Assembly: GCA_946497585.1 (NCBI GenBank)
Contig: CAMMLF010000032.1
Span: 1 to 14,199, forward strand
Source: an uncultured Clostridium sp.
GTDB lineage: Bacteria; Bacillota; Clostridia; TANB77; CAG-508
Length of the DNA stretch: 14,199 nucleotides
Direction of reading: 5' to 3'
Shown: piece after piece, positions 1 through 5,542 of the stretch
Layout: each line of letters starts with the position of its first letter
Position numbering within the stretch: the first letter of the stretch is position 1
Translations under genes and position numbers: made by a program
The notes under the pieces: generated by a model
The model's database searches: none
Told to the model about the DNA's origin: nothing
The model's input: only the letters and a program-made list of their open reading frames with translations

Positions 1-65
1 TTGCTTTTCCTTAGTTCTACAAGTTCTTTTAATCTGTCTATTGCTTCTTTCTGTTCAGTTGTCAT
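1..65 (-). CDS. Partial phage protein, N-terminus only
   Basis: The first 21 codons of a leftward gene run off the left edge. The protein begins MTTEQKEAIDRLKELVELRK, a charged, probably helical or coiled-coil start. An AAGGTG ribosome binding site sits 6 to 7 bases before the ATG and overlaps the stop codon of the gene upstream, so it continues the early operon. The first four residues (MTTE) and the surrounding bases match those of the upstream neighbour. No family can be named from so short a piece. Confidence 0.7.
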   Translation of the reverse strand, partial: MTTEQKEAIDRLKELVELRKS

Positions 66-69
66 ATAA

Positions 70-273
70 TCACCTTACCTTTTTAAGTTCTATTGTTTTA
101 AATTCTTTTACCTTATATATTGCTCCATTAAAATCTTCATCATATTCTTCTAATTCTTCTTTTGCTGTTTCTAATGTTTCAAATTTGTCTGCTTCATCTA
201 GTTTTACACTGTGTCCACACTTCATATAAGTTAAATTATCTAAATCTACTATTACAAAATATTCAGTTGTCAT
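70..273 (-). CDS. Small acidic hypothetical phage protein (67 aa)
   Basis: A 67-residue acidic protein of unknown function. It begins with a beta-like stretch (YFVIVDLDN), followed by a Glu/Asp-rich helix and a basic C-terminus (ELKKVR). It holds a single Cys-Gly-His, which is not enough for a zinc site. The start is supported by AAGGAG upstream and by a 4-base ATGA overlap with the stop of the preceding gene, which implies translational coupling. It belongs to the leftward early operon. Confidence 0.75.
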   Translation of the reverse strand: MTTEYFVIVDLDNLTYMKCGHSVKLDEADKFETLETAKEELEEYDEDFNGAIYKVKEFKTIELKKVR

Positions 274-467
274 ATTTCCATCTCCTTACTTACAAGTTTT
301 GAATATAAATTAAATATTTTTCTTTCTATTGGACTATCCATAGTGAAAGTTTTATCTTCAAGTATTTTTACTAAATCTTCTCTTACGTCTTGATATATTT
401 CATATTGCTTTTTATAAGCTTTCAATTCTTCATAATGTTCTAATGATATGTTTACACTTTCATTCAT
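270..467 (-). CDS. Hypothetical helical phage protein (65 aa)
   Basis: A 65-residue, mostly helical protein containing ISLEHYEELKAYKK, a phrase typical of small conserved phage proteins of unknown role. The start codon overlaps the previous stop as ATGA, and its AAGGAGG lies inside the last codons of the upstream gene. Its own stop overlaps the next start in the same way, so three genes are chained by coupling. No catalytic or metal-binding motif is visible. Confidence 0.75.
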   Translation of the reverse strand: MNESVNISLEHYEELKAYKKQYEIYQDVREDLVKILEDKTFTMDSPIERKIFNLYSKLVSKEMEI

Positions 468-733
468 TGCTTGTCCTCCTTCAACTCTTCTTTTAATAAC
501 TTAATATGTTTTTTACAGTAATCTCTTTTGTTTAATTTATTAGTACATTTTTCGCATAAATATTTATCACAAGTTGAAATTTCTATTTTTCCTTTTCCGT
601 ATAAATCAAAAGACTTTCCTGTTATATAATCACATAAATATTTTGCTTTTCTTTTTCCACATTCCATGCAGATTCCTAATTCTAATTGTTTAATACGATT
701 TTTTATAGGAATATCTAATTCTTCATCTTCCAT
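464..733 (-). CDS. Small zinc-finger-like phage protein (89 aa)
   Basis: An 89-residue protein with two or three Cys pairs: CMEC near residues 22-25, a Cys near 33, a Cys near 55, CEKC near 60-63 and a final CKKH near 73-76. The spacing suggests a structural zinc site or a double treble-clef fold, as in small nucleic-acid-binding phage proteins. The specific role is unknown. An AAGGAG site precedes the ATG by about 7 bases. The C-terminal KEDKQ is encoded by the ribosome binding site of the next gene. Zinc binding is inferred from Cys spacing only. Confidence 0.75.
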   Translation of the reverse strand: MEDEELDIPIKNRIKQLELGICMECGKRKAKYLCDYITGKSFDLYGKGKIEISTCDKYLCEKCTNKLNKRDYCKKHIKLLKEELKEDKQ

Positions 734-751
734 ATTTTCTCCTTGTTTTCC

Positions 752-1213
752 CTATATTTTTTTAATTATAGAACCTTTTGAATGAGTATAATTATTTATT
801 CCCATAGTTTCACTAATTTTATATGCTTTACCTCTTTTTATAACTTCATTAATACATCTTTCAAATTCTTCATTTCCATAAAACTCTTTAATTACACTTT
901 TTAATATATGATAATTCATTCTCGTTATTTCATCATGAACTGCTTTACTCTTTGTTTTTAATTTTTTTAATTGTTCTTTTTTCTTTTCCAATGCAAGTAC
1001 AGCTTGTTTTTTCCAATAATACTTTTCTTTCTGTTCTTTAATAGGTAAAGTTTTAAATTCTGCTATTTGTTTAAGTATTGATTGAATATCTTGACCTAAT
1101 ATTATTATTTGAGTATCTAAATTACCTAAATTAAAACTAAATTCATATTTACATTTGGGGCAAGTTAACTGTACTTTAGAAACTTTATTTATCTTGTCAT
1201 AGTTTTCTTTCAT
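752..1213 (-). CDS. Zinc-ribbon/coiled-coil phage protein (153 aa)
   Basis: A 153-residue protein. It has one CPKCKYEF knuckle at residues 18-25, then a long Lys/Glu-rich coiled coil at roughly 60-90, and a C-terminal helical segment. Only one CxxC knuckle is present, so metal binding would need a partner or dimer. The start is backed by AAAGGAGG and by an ATGA overlap with the short gene upstream. The function is not recognised. The layout (knuckle plus coiled coil) suggests a small nucleic-acid or protein adaptor. Confidence 0.75.
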   Translation of the reverse strand: MKENYDKINKVSKVQLTCPKCKYEFSFNLGNLDTQIIILGQDIQSILKQIAEFKTLPIKEQKEKYYWKKQAVLALEKKKEQLKKLKTKSKAVHDEITRMNYHILKSVIKEFYGNEEFERCINEVIKRGKAYKISETMGINNYTHSKGSIIKKI

Positions 1214-1320
1214 TGCTTATCCTCCTTTAAAACTTCTTGTATAGCTTCTTTTATAACTTTATTTGGTATATTTTCTATATCATTTAGCAGTTTCTCAATC
1301 ATTTCTGGGTCATTTATTAT
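1210..1320 (-). CDS. Tiny phage protein with probable AUA start (36 aa)
   Basis: An open frame encodes about 36 residues (from M/INDPEMIEKLLND to KEDKQ), ending in TGA that overlaps the next ATG. No ATG, GTG or TTG lies at a workable distance from the AAGGAG at 1329-1334. The only codon at the right spacing (8 bases) is ATA at 1318-1320. At the two sister junctions (464 and 1210) the equivalent bases read CAATGA; here they read CAATAA. An ATG in an ATGA overlap has therefore probably become ATA. The alternative start is the ATG at 1302, 26 bases from the site, which would give a 30-residue product. Confidence 0.5.
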   Translation of the reverse strand: MINDPEMIEKLLNDIENIPNKVIKEAIQEVLKEDKQ

Positions 1321-1463
1321 TGTTTGTTCTCCTTGCTTAAATCAATAACCCAAATCAGCCATTTATATATAGGCGGATTACATTTTAAGGTTAATCTCCT
1401 GGGAATTAAGTAATAATACCATTGACTATGTCTATATTTTGCTTTATGTATTCCTATTTTCAT
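1317..1463 (-). CDS. Small aromatic-rich basic phage protein (48 aa)
   Basis: A 48-residue protein, MKIGIHKAKYRHSQWYYYLIPRR and onward, rich in Tyr, Trp, Lys and Arg. It has a hydrophobic PPIYKWLIWVIDL segment near the C-terminus that is too short for a clear membrane span. I chose the ATG at 1463 because GGAAGGAGG lies upstream, although 13 bases away. The longer TTG start at 1499 would place that site inside the gene. Function unknown. It lies between a zinc-ribbon gene and the AUA-start gene. Confidence 0.65.
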   Translation of the reverse strand: MKIGIHKAKYRHSQWYYYLIPRRLTLKCNPPIYKWLIWVIDLSKENKQ

Positions 1464-1468
1464 TTTAC

Positions 1469-1669
1469 TTAGCCAACCTCCTTCCGACATTTTGGACAAT
1501 AATTTAATTCATAAGAGTCGAAGTTAATTACTCCTATCTCCCTTTTTATTCCCTTTTTTCTAGTTATACTTGTTAATCTTGCTTTTAAAATATGCTTTAT
1601 TTCTGGCATTTTTTCTTGTTCTTCTTCTATAGCTTGTAATTCTTTTATTGCTTCACAGCATCTACACAT
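1469..1669 (-). CDS. Small zinc-ribbon phage protein (66 aa)
   Basis: A 66-residue protein opening with MCRCCEAIKE and closing with YCPKCRKEVG. The two CxxC knuckles at opposite ends, joined by a basic helix, would make a four-Cys zinc ribbon or treble clef. Small proteins of this design are frequent in early regions of Firmicutes phages, usually without an assigned role. The start overlaps the upstream stop by 8 bases, and GGAGA precedes it by about 12 bases. Zinc binding is inferred. Confidence 0.75.
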   Translation of the reverse strand: MCRCCEAIKELQAIEEEQEKMPEIKHILKARLTSITRKKGIKREIGVINFDSYELNYCPKCRKEVG

Positions 1670-1847
1670 TTTCTTCTTTTATCTCCTTTATCTGTACTTT
1701 AAAGTCTTTATAATAGTTATTAAATAACTCTTTTGCTTCTTCAATTGTATTTGCATAAACATATTTGATTGCACTTCTTTTCGTCTCTGCATATATAAAC
1801 TTCACTTTATACTTTTTATTTCCTGTGCCTAATTTACTGTATAACAT
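1662..1847 (-). CDS. Hypothetical phage protein, beta-alpha-beta type (61 aa)
   Basis: A 61-residue basic protein. After the N-terminus come a strand (KVKFIYAET), a second strand (AIKYVYANT), a helix (IEEAKELFNNYY) and a final strand (KVQIKEIKE). This small alpha/beta layout occurs in many phage proteins of unknown function. AAGGAG precedes the ATG by 8 bases. It overlaps the following zinc-ribbon gene by 8 bases, which suggests coupled translation. Confidence 0.7.
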   Translation of the reverse strand: MLYSKLGTGNKKYKVKFIYAETKRSAIKYVYANTIEEAKELFNNYYKDFKVQIKEIKEENV

Positions 1848-1850
1848 TAT

Positions 1851-2603
1851 TTATTCTCCTTTTAATATTTCTTGTAATTTATTAAATCTTTCATTATTTC
1901 TTTTGTTTGCTTGTTTTAAATATTTAATTACTTTAGTAAATTCTTCTTTTTCTATGTTTTTTAAATAAACTCCTCTGCTGCATCCTTTTCTTGGATGAAT
2001 AAACCACATTTGTAATGCTAGATGTGCTGTATCTTCAAGATAATTATATCCTCTTCCATTACATTTTGAGCAAAAGCCATAAACATTTAATCTTTTTGCT
2101 CTTTGTTTTATACATATAAACCTGTTTATTGCATCATGTATAGAATTAGTTTTTTCTTTTTGATTAATCTCATTTGCTGTTGGAATTTCTTTAAATTCTG
2201 ATAATCTACCGTTATTCCATAATGCTTCTACTTCATCTTGTGTTATATTATCGCACCACCTTGTTCCTTTATTATCAAAGTCATACCAATCCTTACTTAT
2301 CTGTAATGTTTCTTTATTATATCCTGTACCTTCACATTCTTTACATTCCTTATTATTTCTATATATTTCAAAATAAAAGTTTATTAATTCATTTAATTCA
2401 TCTAATTTCCATAGTTCTTTTATATTTTCTAGTTCTACTGGACTATCCCAACCACTTTTACTAGAACACATATAATCTTCATAATTTCCCCAATTACAAT
2501 ATTCTGGATTCATTTTTAATGCATTAAGTTTCCAATCATTTTCTTTTAATCCAAGGTCATTTACTTCCTCCCAATCATAATCATCTTTTGGATAATATCT
2601 CAT
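1851..2603 (-). CDS. Conserved phage protein with two DnaJ-type CxxCxGxG motifs
   Basis: A 250-residue protein. The N-terminus (residues 1-50) is Trp/Tyr/Asp-rich, with NPEYCNWGNYEDYM followed by GW, a hallmark I associate with a conserved family of phage hypothetical proteins. Two zinc motifs of the DnaJ central-domain kind follow: CKECEGTGY at 87-95 and CSKCNGRGY at 178-186. A basic helical C-terminus ends it. No J domain is present, so it is not a DnaJ chaperone; the paired knuckles probably bind one zinc ion and shape the fold. The reaction or partner is unknown. AAGGAG lies 7 bases before the ATG, and it is the largest gene of this small-protein stretch. Confidence 0.75.
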   Translation of the reverse strand: MRYYPKDDYDWEEVNDLGLKENDWKLNALKMNPEYCNWGNYEDYMCSSKSGWDSPVELENIKELWKLDELNELINFYFEIYRNNKECKECEGTGYNKETLQISKDWYDFDNKGTRWCDNITQDEVEALWNNGRLSEFKEIPTANEINQKEKTNSIHDAINRFICIKQRAKRLNVYGFCSKCNGRGYNYLEDTAHLALQMWFIHPRKGCSRGVYLKNIEKEEFTKVIKYLKQANKRNNERFNKLQEILKGE

Positions 2604-2605
2604 AT

Positions 2606-2974
2606 TTATTCTCCTTCTTCTAATAATTCTTCAAATTTTCCTAGGATAAATCCTAATTCTTGTTGCATTGCAGAAAGTTCTTGAAGTTTATATCTATCGT
2701 AATTATCTTTACTTTTTTTGTTCCAAATACAATCAAATTGTTCTTGTACTTTGTCATATTCCTCTTGTATTTCATTTAATATATCTTTCACTTTTTGCTT
2801 TGGTATGCACTCTTCATTTGCTGTATAATATCTTTCTATTATTTCTTTATTGTCTTCATGTTCTGGCATTTTGAACTTTCTTCTAGTCATACAATAGAAG
2901 CTACCATAGTCTGCCATCGATAAACAATTTTGATTATTTAAGCATTTGTAACATTCATCTCTTAATTCACTCAT
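2606..2974 (-). CDS. Cys-rich N-terminus/coiled-coil phage protein (122 aa)
   Basis: A 122-residue protein. Its N-terminal part carries four Cys within about 30 residues (ECYKCLNNQNCL, then FYCM), a possible zinc or disulphide knot. An IPKQKVKDIL segment at about 57-66 follows, then a coiled coil (IQEEYDKVQEQFD) and a Leu-rich C-terminal helix. The IPKQKVK segment recurs in the gene immediately upstream, so the two share a module. GGAGG stands 6 bases before the ATG, inside the last codons of the upstream gene. Function unknown. Confidence 0.7.
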   Translation of the reverse strand: MSELRDECYKCLNNQNCLSMADYGSFYCMTRRKFKMPEHEDNKEIIERYYTANEECIPKQKVKDILNEIQEEYDKVQEQFDCIWNKKSKDNYDRYKLQELSAMQQELGFILGKFEELLEEGE

Positions 2975-3347
2975 CTTCGGCCTCCAATAACTTTTCTAAA
3001 TCTCGAATTACATCTGGCAATGTATAATAGTCCATCACTTCTGCTTTGTCCAAAATTTCTTTTACTTTTTGCTTTGGTATATAATTTTGTTTTATATACA
3101 GGTCTAACCTTACTCGACTACCTTCCAATGCAAGCATTCTATTGTTTTCTTCTAATTCTTTTATTCTTGCTTTGTCTTGATCTCGCTCTGATAATAAATT
3201 GTTTATTGCTGGATTTAATTCTAATAGCTTATAAATATCTCCTATTTTCCAACCACCGCATCTATTATCACGTTCTAATTTATCTCGTTGCATTTCATTG
3301 TTCATAAATTTTTCTAATACTTTTACATCATCTTCTATATTACTCAT
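2967..3347 (-). CDS. Coiled-coil phage protein with IPKQKVKEIL module (126 aa)
   Basis: A helical protein of 126 residues with a central coiled coil (ERDQDKARIKELEENNRMLAL), then YIPKQKVKEIL and an acidic C-terminal helix ending in LLEAEDE. I place the start at the ATG (MSNIEDD) rather than a GTG three codons earlier. GAGG is 8 bases upstream of the ATG, and the ATG forms an ATGA overlap with the upstream stop. It probably acts by oligomerisation. Function unknown. Confidence 0.75.
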   Translation of the reverse strand: MSNIEDDVKVLEKFMNNEMQRDKLERDNRCGGWKIGDIYKLLELNPAINNLLSERDQDKARIKELEENNRMLALEGSRVRLDLYIKQNYIPKQKVKEILDKAEVMDYYTLPDVIRDLEKLLEAEDE

Positions 3348-3664
3348 TCTATCCACCTCAATTCTTCTACTTTTTTATTTATTGCTTGTAGTTCTTGCAT
3401 ATCAAATTCGTGCCAAATGTTTGACCAATAACCTTGTGAAGAATTATATTTATCCCATTCATTCTTAAACTTTCGTGTATACCATTTATCATCATTTGCA
3501 ACCCATAACCCCATTGTTGCATAAAATGTTTTTTTAAATGACCTTTTATCAAATGTAAGACTTATTCTAATTGTTTCTTTGTCATATTTATAGATAATTT
3601 TCTCCTCATCTTCTGAATACTTTATATATCCTAAATCGTTCAACATCTTATCTGCTTTACTCAT
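3344..3664 (-). CDS. Conserved phage protein with LGYIKY and FDKRSF segments (106 aa)
   Basis: A 106-residue protein. The N-terminal part (NDLGYIKYSEDEEKIIYKY, then ISLTFDKRSFKK) has alternating beta strands, and a C-terminal helix (MQELQAINKKVEELRW) follows. This order matches a widespread group of small phage proteins of unknown function in Firmicutes early operons. GAGGAG lies 9 bases before the ATG. The stop overlaps the next start as ATGA. Confidence 0.75.
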   Translation of the reverse strand: MSKADKMLNDLGYIKYSEDEEKIIYKYDKETIRISLTFDKRSFKKTFYATMGLWVANDDKWYTRKFKNEWDKYNSSQGYWSNIWHEFDMQELQAINKKVEELRWIE

Positions 3665-3667
3665 AAC

Positions 3668-3922
3668 TTACTTCTCCTCATAATATCTTGGAAAACTTCT
3701 TATCTTTTCTTCTAATGTTGGTAATTCTTTTGTATTTAACCAATTTCTAAATAATCTCTCACAATTTTCACATAAATCAAACTCTTTTTTTGGTGCATAT
3801 GAATATTTATCCCACTTAAAATATTTATGTACTTGATAACCTCTCCTATATTTGAAATCTATTGTTGTTCCGCATTTATCACATTTATAAACTGGATTCT
3901 TCTTATTTTTACTTATATTCAT
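3668..3922 (-). CDS. Small zinc-ribbon phage protein (84 aa)
   Basis: An 84-residue basic protein with knuckles CDKC (about 14-17) and CENC (about 51-54). A Tyr/Lys/Arg-rich stretch separates them, and a helical tail carries an RSFPRYYEE end. The four Cys probably hold a zinc ribbon that binds nucleic acid; the role is unknown. AAAGGA lies 6 bases before the ATG. The 34-base gap upstream is one of the larger ones in this stretch and carries a palindrome. Confidence 0.75.
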   Translation of the reverse strand: MNISKNKKNPVYKCDKCGTTIDFKYRRGYQVHKYFKWDKYSYAPKKEFDLCENCERLFRNWLNTKELPTLEEKIRSFPRYYEEK

Positions 3923-3942
3923 TTAAAATCCTTTCTGTAATA

Positions 3943-3954
3943 TGTAATATTACA
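3943..3954. promoter_or_regulatory. 12-bp perfect palindrome TGTAATATTACA
   Basis: This perfect palindrome lies in a 34-base intergenic gap. A partial tandem copy (TGTAATATG) sits just before it at 3936-3944. No promoter boxes are clear around it. It could be a protein-binding site, or chance in AT-rich DNA. Confidence 0.25.
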
Positions 3955-3956
3955 AA

Positions 3957-4181
3957 TTATTTATCCTCCAATATTCTTAGCTCTCTCTCCAACTTAACTT
4001 TGTCTTTTATTTTATAAATTTCCATATCTCCTAATTGATGTTCATTTATAAATTTAATTAATTGTTTTTTAGTAAAATACTGTTTTGAATAACCTACCAT
4101 AGTCGTATAAAAGCAAACATATTCTTTTTCTTTAAAATCCTCTACTGCATTGTCTATTATATCTACAATTCTATCAAACAT
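3957..4181 (-). CDS. Hypothetical phage protein (74 aa)
   Basis: A 74-residue protein. It starts with an amphipathic helix (MFDRIVDIIDNAVEDF), passes through strands (YVCFYTTMVGYS) to a helix (TKKQLIKFINEHQ), and ends in a charged helix. It looks like a compact alpha/beta domain and has no recognisable catalytic residues. GGAGG lies 8 to 9 bases before the ATG. Function unknown. Confidence 0.7.
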   Translation of the reverse strand: MFDRIVDIIDNAVEDFKEKEYVCFYTTMVGYSKQYFTKKQLIKFINEHQLGDMEIYKIKDKVKLERELRILEDK

Positions 4182-4207
4182 ATTATTTGTCCTCCAATTT
4201 AATAATA

Positions 4208-4417
4208 TTATAATTTTAATAATTCCTTATATACTGATAATTGTCCTTTTAAATAATCTATTTCAGATTGTTTATTTTTTAATTTTATTTGTAAATCTTC
4301 ATTTACTTTTTTACAATCATCAACCATTTTGCTAAATTGGTTTATCAAAATTATTGGATTATTAATAATATTGTCTATCATTTCTCCTATTGTAATTTCT
4401 TTATTTTCTTCTTTCAT
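4208..4417 (-). CDS. Coiled-coil phage protein (69 aa)
   Basis: A 69-residue protein. A hydrophobic N-terminal segment (IDNIINNPIILINQFSKMV) is followed by a continuous coiled coil (VNEDLQIKLKNKQSEIDYLK). A GGAGGG-type site stands 9 bases before the ATG. It probably forms oligomers. Function unknown. Confidence 0.7.
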   Translation of the reverse strand: MKEENKEITIGEMIDNIINNPIILINQFSKMVDDCKKVNEDLQIKLKNKQSEIDYLKGQLSVYKELLKL

Positions 4418-4436
4418 ATTATCTGCCCTCCGCTTC

Positions 4437-4595
4437 TTAATTTTTATAAAAATTTAATATTACCCTTTCTACTCTGTTATATTTCTTTTTTCTATCTAGT
4501 TCGTCTTTAATATTTTCAAGTTTTATAATTCTATTGGTTATCTTTTCTATACTCAAACCTTGCTTCCATAGATTTATAATTTCTTCATCTGACAT
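4437..4595 (-). CDS. Small HTH-like phage protein (52 aa)
   Basis: A 52-residue open frame, from MSDEEIINLWKQGLSIEKIT through a basic helix to ILNFYKN. The N-terminal pattern (helix, Gly-Leu-Ser turn, second helix) resembles the homeodomain-like helix-turn-helix of small phage regulators. The match is short, so DNA binding is only suggested. AAGGAT precedes the ATG by 7 bases. Its start lies inside the 3' end of the small membrane-protein gene upstream, an 11-base overlap. Confidence 0.65.
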   Translation of the reverse strand: MSDEEIINLWKQGLSIEKITNRIIKLENIKDELDRKKKYNRVERVILNFYKN

Positions 4596-4701
4596 CTTCT
4601 TTATCCTTCCTATTCAAATTATTATGAATTGCTATAATTAAGCATATAAACCAAAATCCTGCATAAATTAACATTAATATTTTTAAAATTATTTTTAGCA
4701 T
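4585..4701 (-). CDS. Tiny single-span membrane protein (38 aa)
   Basis: A 38-residue protein, MLKIILKILMLIYAGFWFIC and onward, with one hydrophobic span (about residues 4-25) and a basic, polar C-terminal tail (NNLNRKDKEDVR). AAAGGAG lies 6 bases before the ATG, directly after the stop of the upstream gene. It presumably inserts in the host inner membrane; the role is unknown. It overlaps the next gene by 11 bases in another frame. Confidence 0.6.
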   Translation of the reverse strand: MLKIILKILMLIYAGFWFICLIIAIHNNLNRKDKEDVR

Positions 4702-4712
4702 CTTTTACTCCT

Positions 4713-4994
4713 TTAACTGCAATAATATTTTGAATATTCCGCTTCTTTTTCTCTTCTAAACTCACTTACTACACTATTTTTCAAATAAGGTTTCATTCTT
4801 TGAATATTTCTTCTTGCTCTTGTAATACTTTCAAAAGAAACTTTAGTTTGTTTCATAACTCTTTCAAAGCTCTCCTTTTCTATATCTTCAGTCTTTTTTA
4901 TGTATTCTAAAATCAAAAGGTTATCATTTGCTCTTGTTTCAGGCTTATTTTCTAAAATAGAATCAACTATTTTTTCTACTTCTTTATTTTTCAT
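4713..4994 (-). CDS. Conserved phage protein with ENKPETRANDNLL segment (93 aa)
   Basis: A 93-residue helical, basic protein. The segments ILENKPETRANDNLLILEYIKK and FESITRARRNIQRM, then an EYSKYY end, match a conserved early phage protein type in Firmicutes whose role is not established. The Arg-rich helix (RARRNIQR) may contact nucleic acid. GAGGAG lies upstream inside the last codons of the HNH gene, 10 bases before the ATG. No catalytic motif is visible. Confidence 0.75.
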   Translation of the reverse strand: MKNKEVEKIVDSILENKPETRANDNLLILEYIKKTEDIEKESFERVMKQTKVSFESITRARRNIQRMKPYLKNSVVSEFRREKEAEYSKYYCS

Positions 4995-4995
4995 C

Positions 4996-5370
4996 TTATT
5001 TAAACTCCTCTAAAAATTTTTCTTTACCGTATCTATAAATAAATTCTTCTTTTGCAATCTCTTGTAACTTTTTGTAAAACTCTATATCATTTGTCGCTTT
5101 ATCATGGCACTTTCTGCAAAGAGGCACTACCAAACCATATTCAATACTTTTTCTTCTATTTCGCCCAGAAAAAATTTCATGTAAATCTGCTTTTTTAGTT
5201 TTCTTTCTTTCCAATTCGCAAGCAAAGCAATGTTCTAAATCATCAGTTAATATACTGTACCTATTCCTTTCTAGTTTTGCTTGTTTCTTACTTTTATTTT
5301 TCATCTTCTTTTTTGTCTTAGCTACTTTTTCTGGTTTAGGAAAAGCAAAGTTGCTATAATCAATTGACAT
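4996..5370 (-). CDS. HNH-type phage nuclease or NinG-like zinc protein (124 aa)
   Basis: A 124-residue protein with a very basic N-terminus (residues 16-35, KTKKKMKNKSKK). Zinc knuckle C48-x2-C51 follows, then DLHEIF at about 62-67, a GLVVPLC strand, and C85-x2-CH89. The DLHEIF His and C-x2-CH layout fits the beta-beta-alpha metal (HNH) fold seen in phage recombination or nicking proteins. The ATG is chosen because GAGAGGT lies 6 bases upstream; a GTG five codons earlier has no site. It sits just downstream of the helicase, so a DNA-processing role in replication or recombination is likely. The exact substrate is unknown. Confidence 0.75.
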   Translation of the reverse strand: MSIDYSNFAFPKPEKVAKTKKKMKNKSKKQAKLERNRYSILTDDLEHCFACELERKKTKKADLHEIFSGRNRRKSIEYGLVVPLCRKCHDKATNDIEFYKKLQEIAKEEFIYRYGKEKFLEEFK

Positions 5371-5371
5371 C

Positions 5372-5533
5372 TTAGTACCTCTCACAAGTAAGGTCCGCTT
5401 CTGCTCTATAAATTTTGTTTATTAAATCATCTATTTTCTTAGCAGTTTCTTGATGCGCTTTATTTTTCTTGTCTAGCTTAGATTTTGCAAACCTAAGTAT
5501 AAAAATTAAATTTTCTAAATCCTCAAAATTCAT
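5372..5533 (-). CDS. Small helical phage protein (53 aa)
   Basis: A 53-residue protein, MNFEDLENLIFILRFAKSKL and onward, ending in a Cys-Glu-Arg-Tyr tail. It is helical and probably a coiled coil. GGAGG, overlapping the helicase stop region, stands 5 bases before the ATG. The stop overlaps the start region of the HNH gene: the stop is at 5372-5374 and the HNH ATG at 5368-5370. Function unknown; it lies between helicase and nuclease genes. Confidence 0.65.
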   Translation of the reverse strand: MNFEDLENLIFILRFAKSKLDKKNKAHQETAKKIDDLINKIYRAEADLTCERY

Positions 5534-5542
5534 TTGTGCCTC

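Noticed and set aside
1765..4335. Several rightward frames of 60 to 95 codons opposite the small leftward genes
   Set aside because: All are Leu/Tyr/Phe-rich complements of coupled leftward genes, without start signals.
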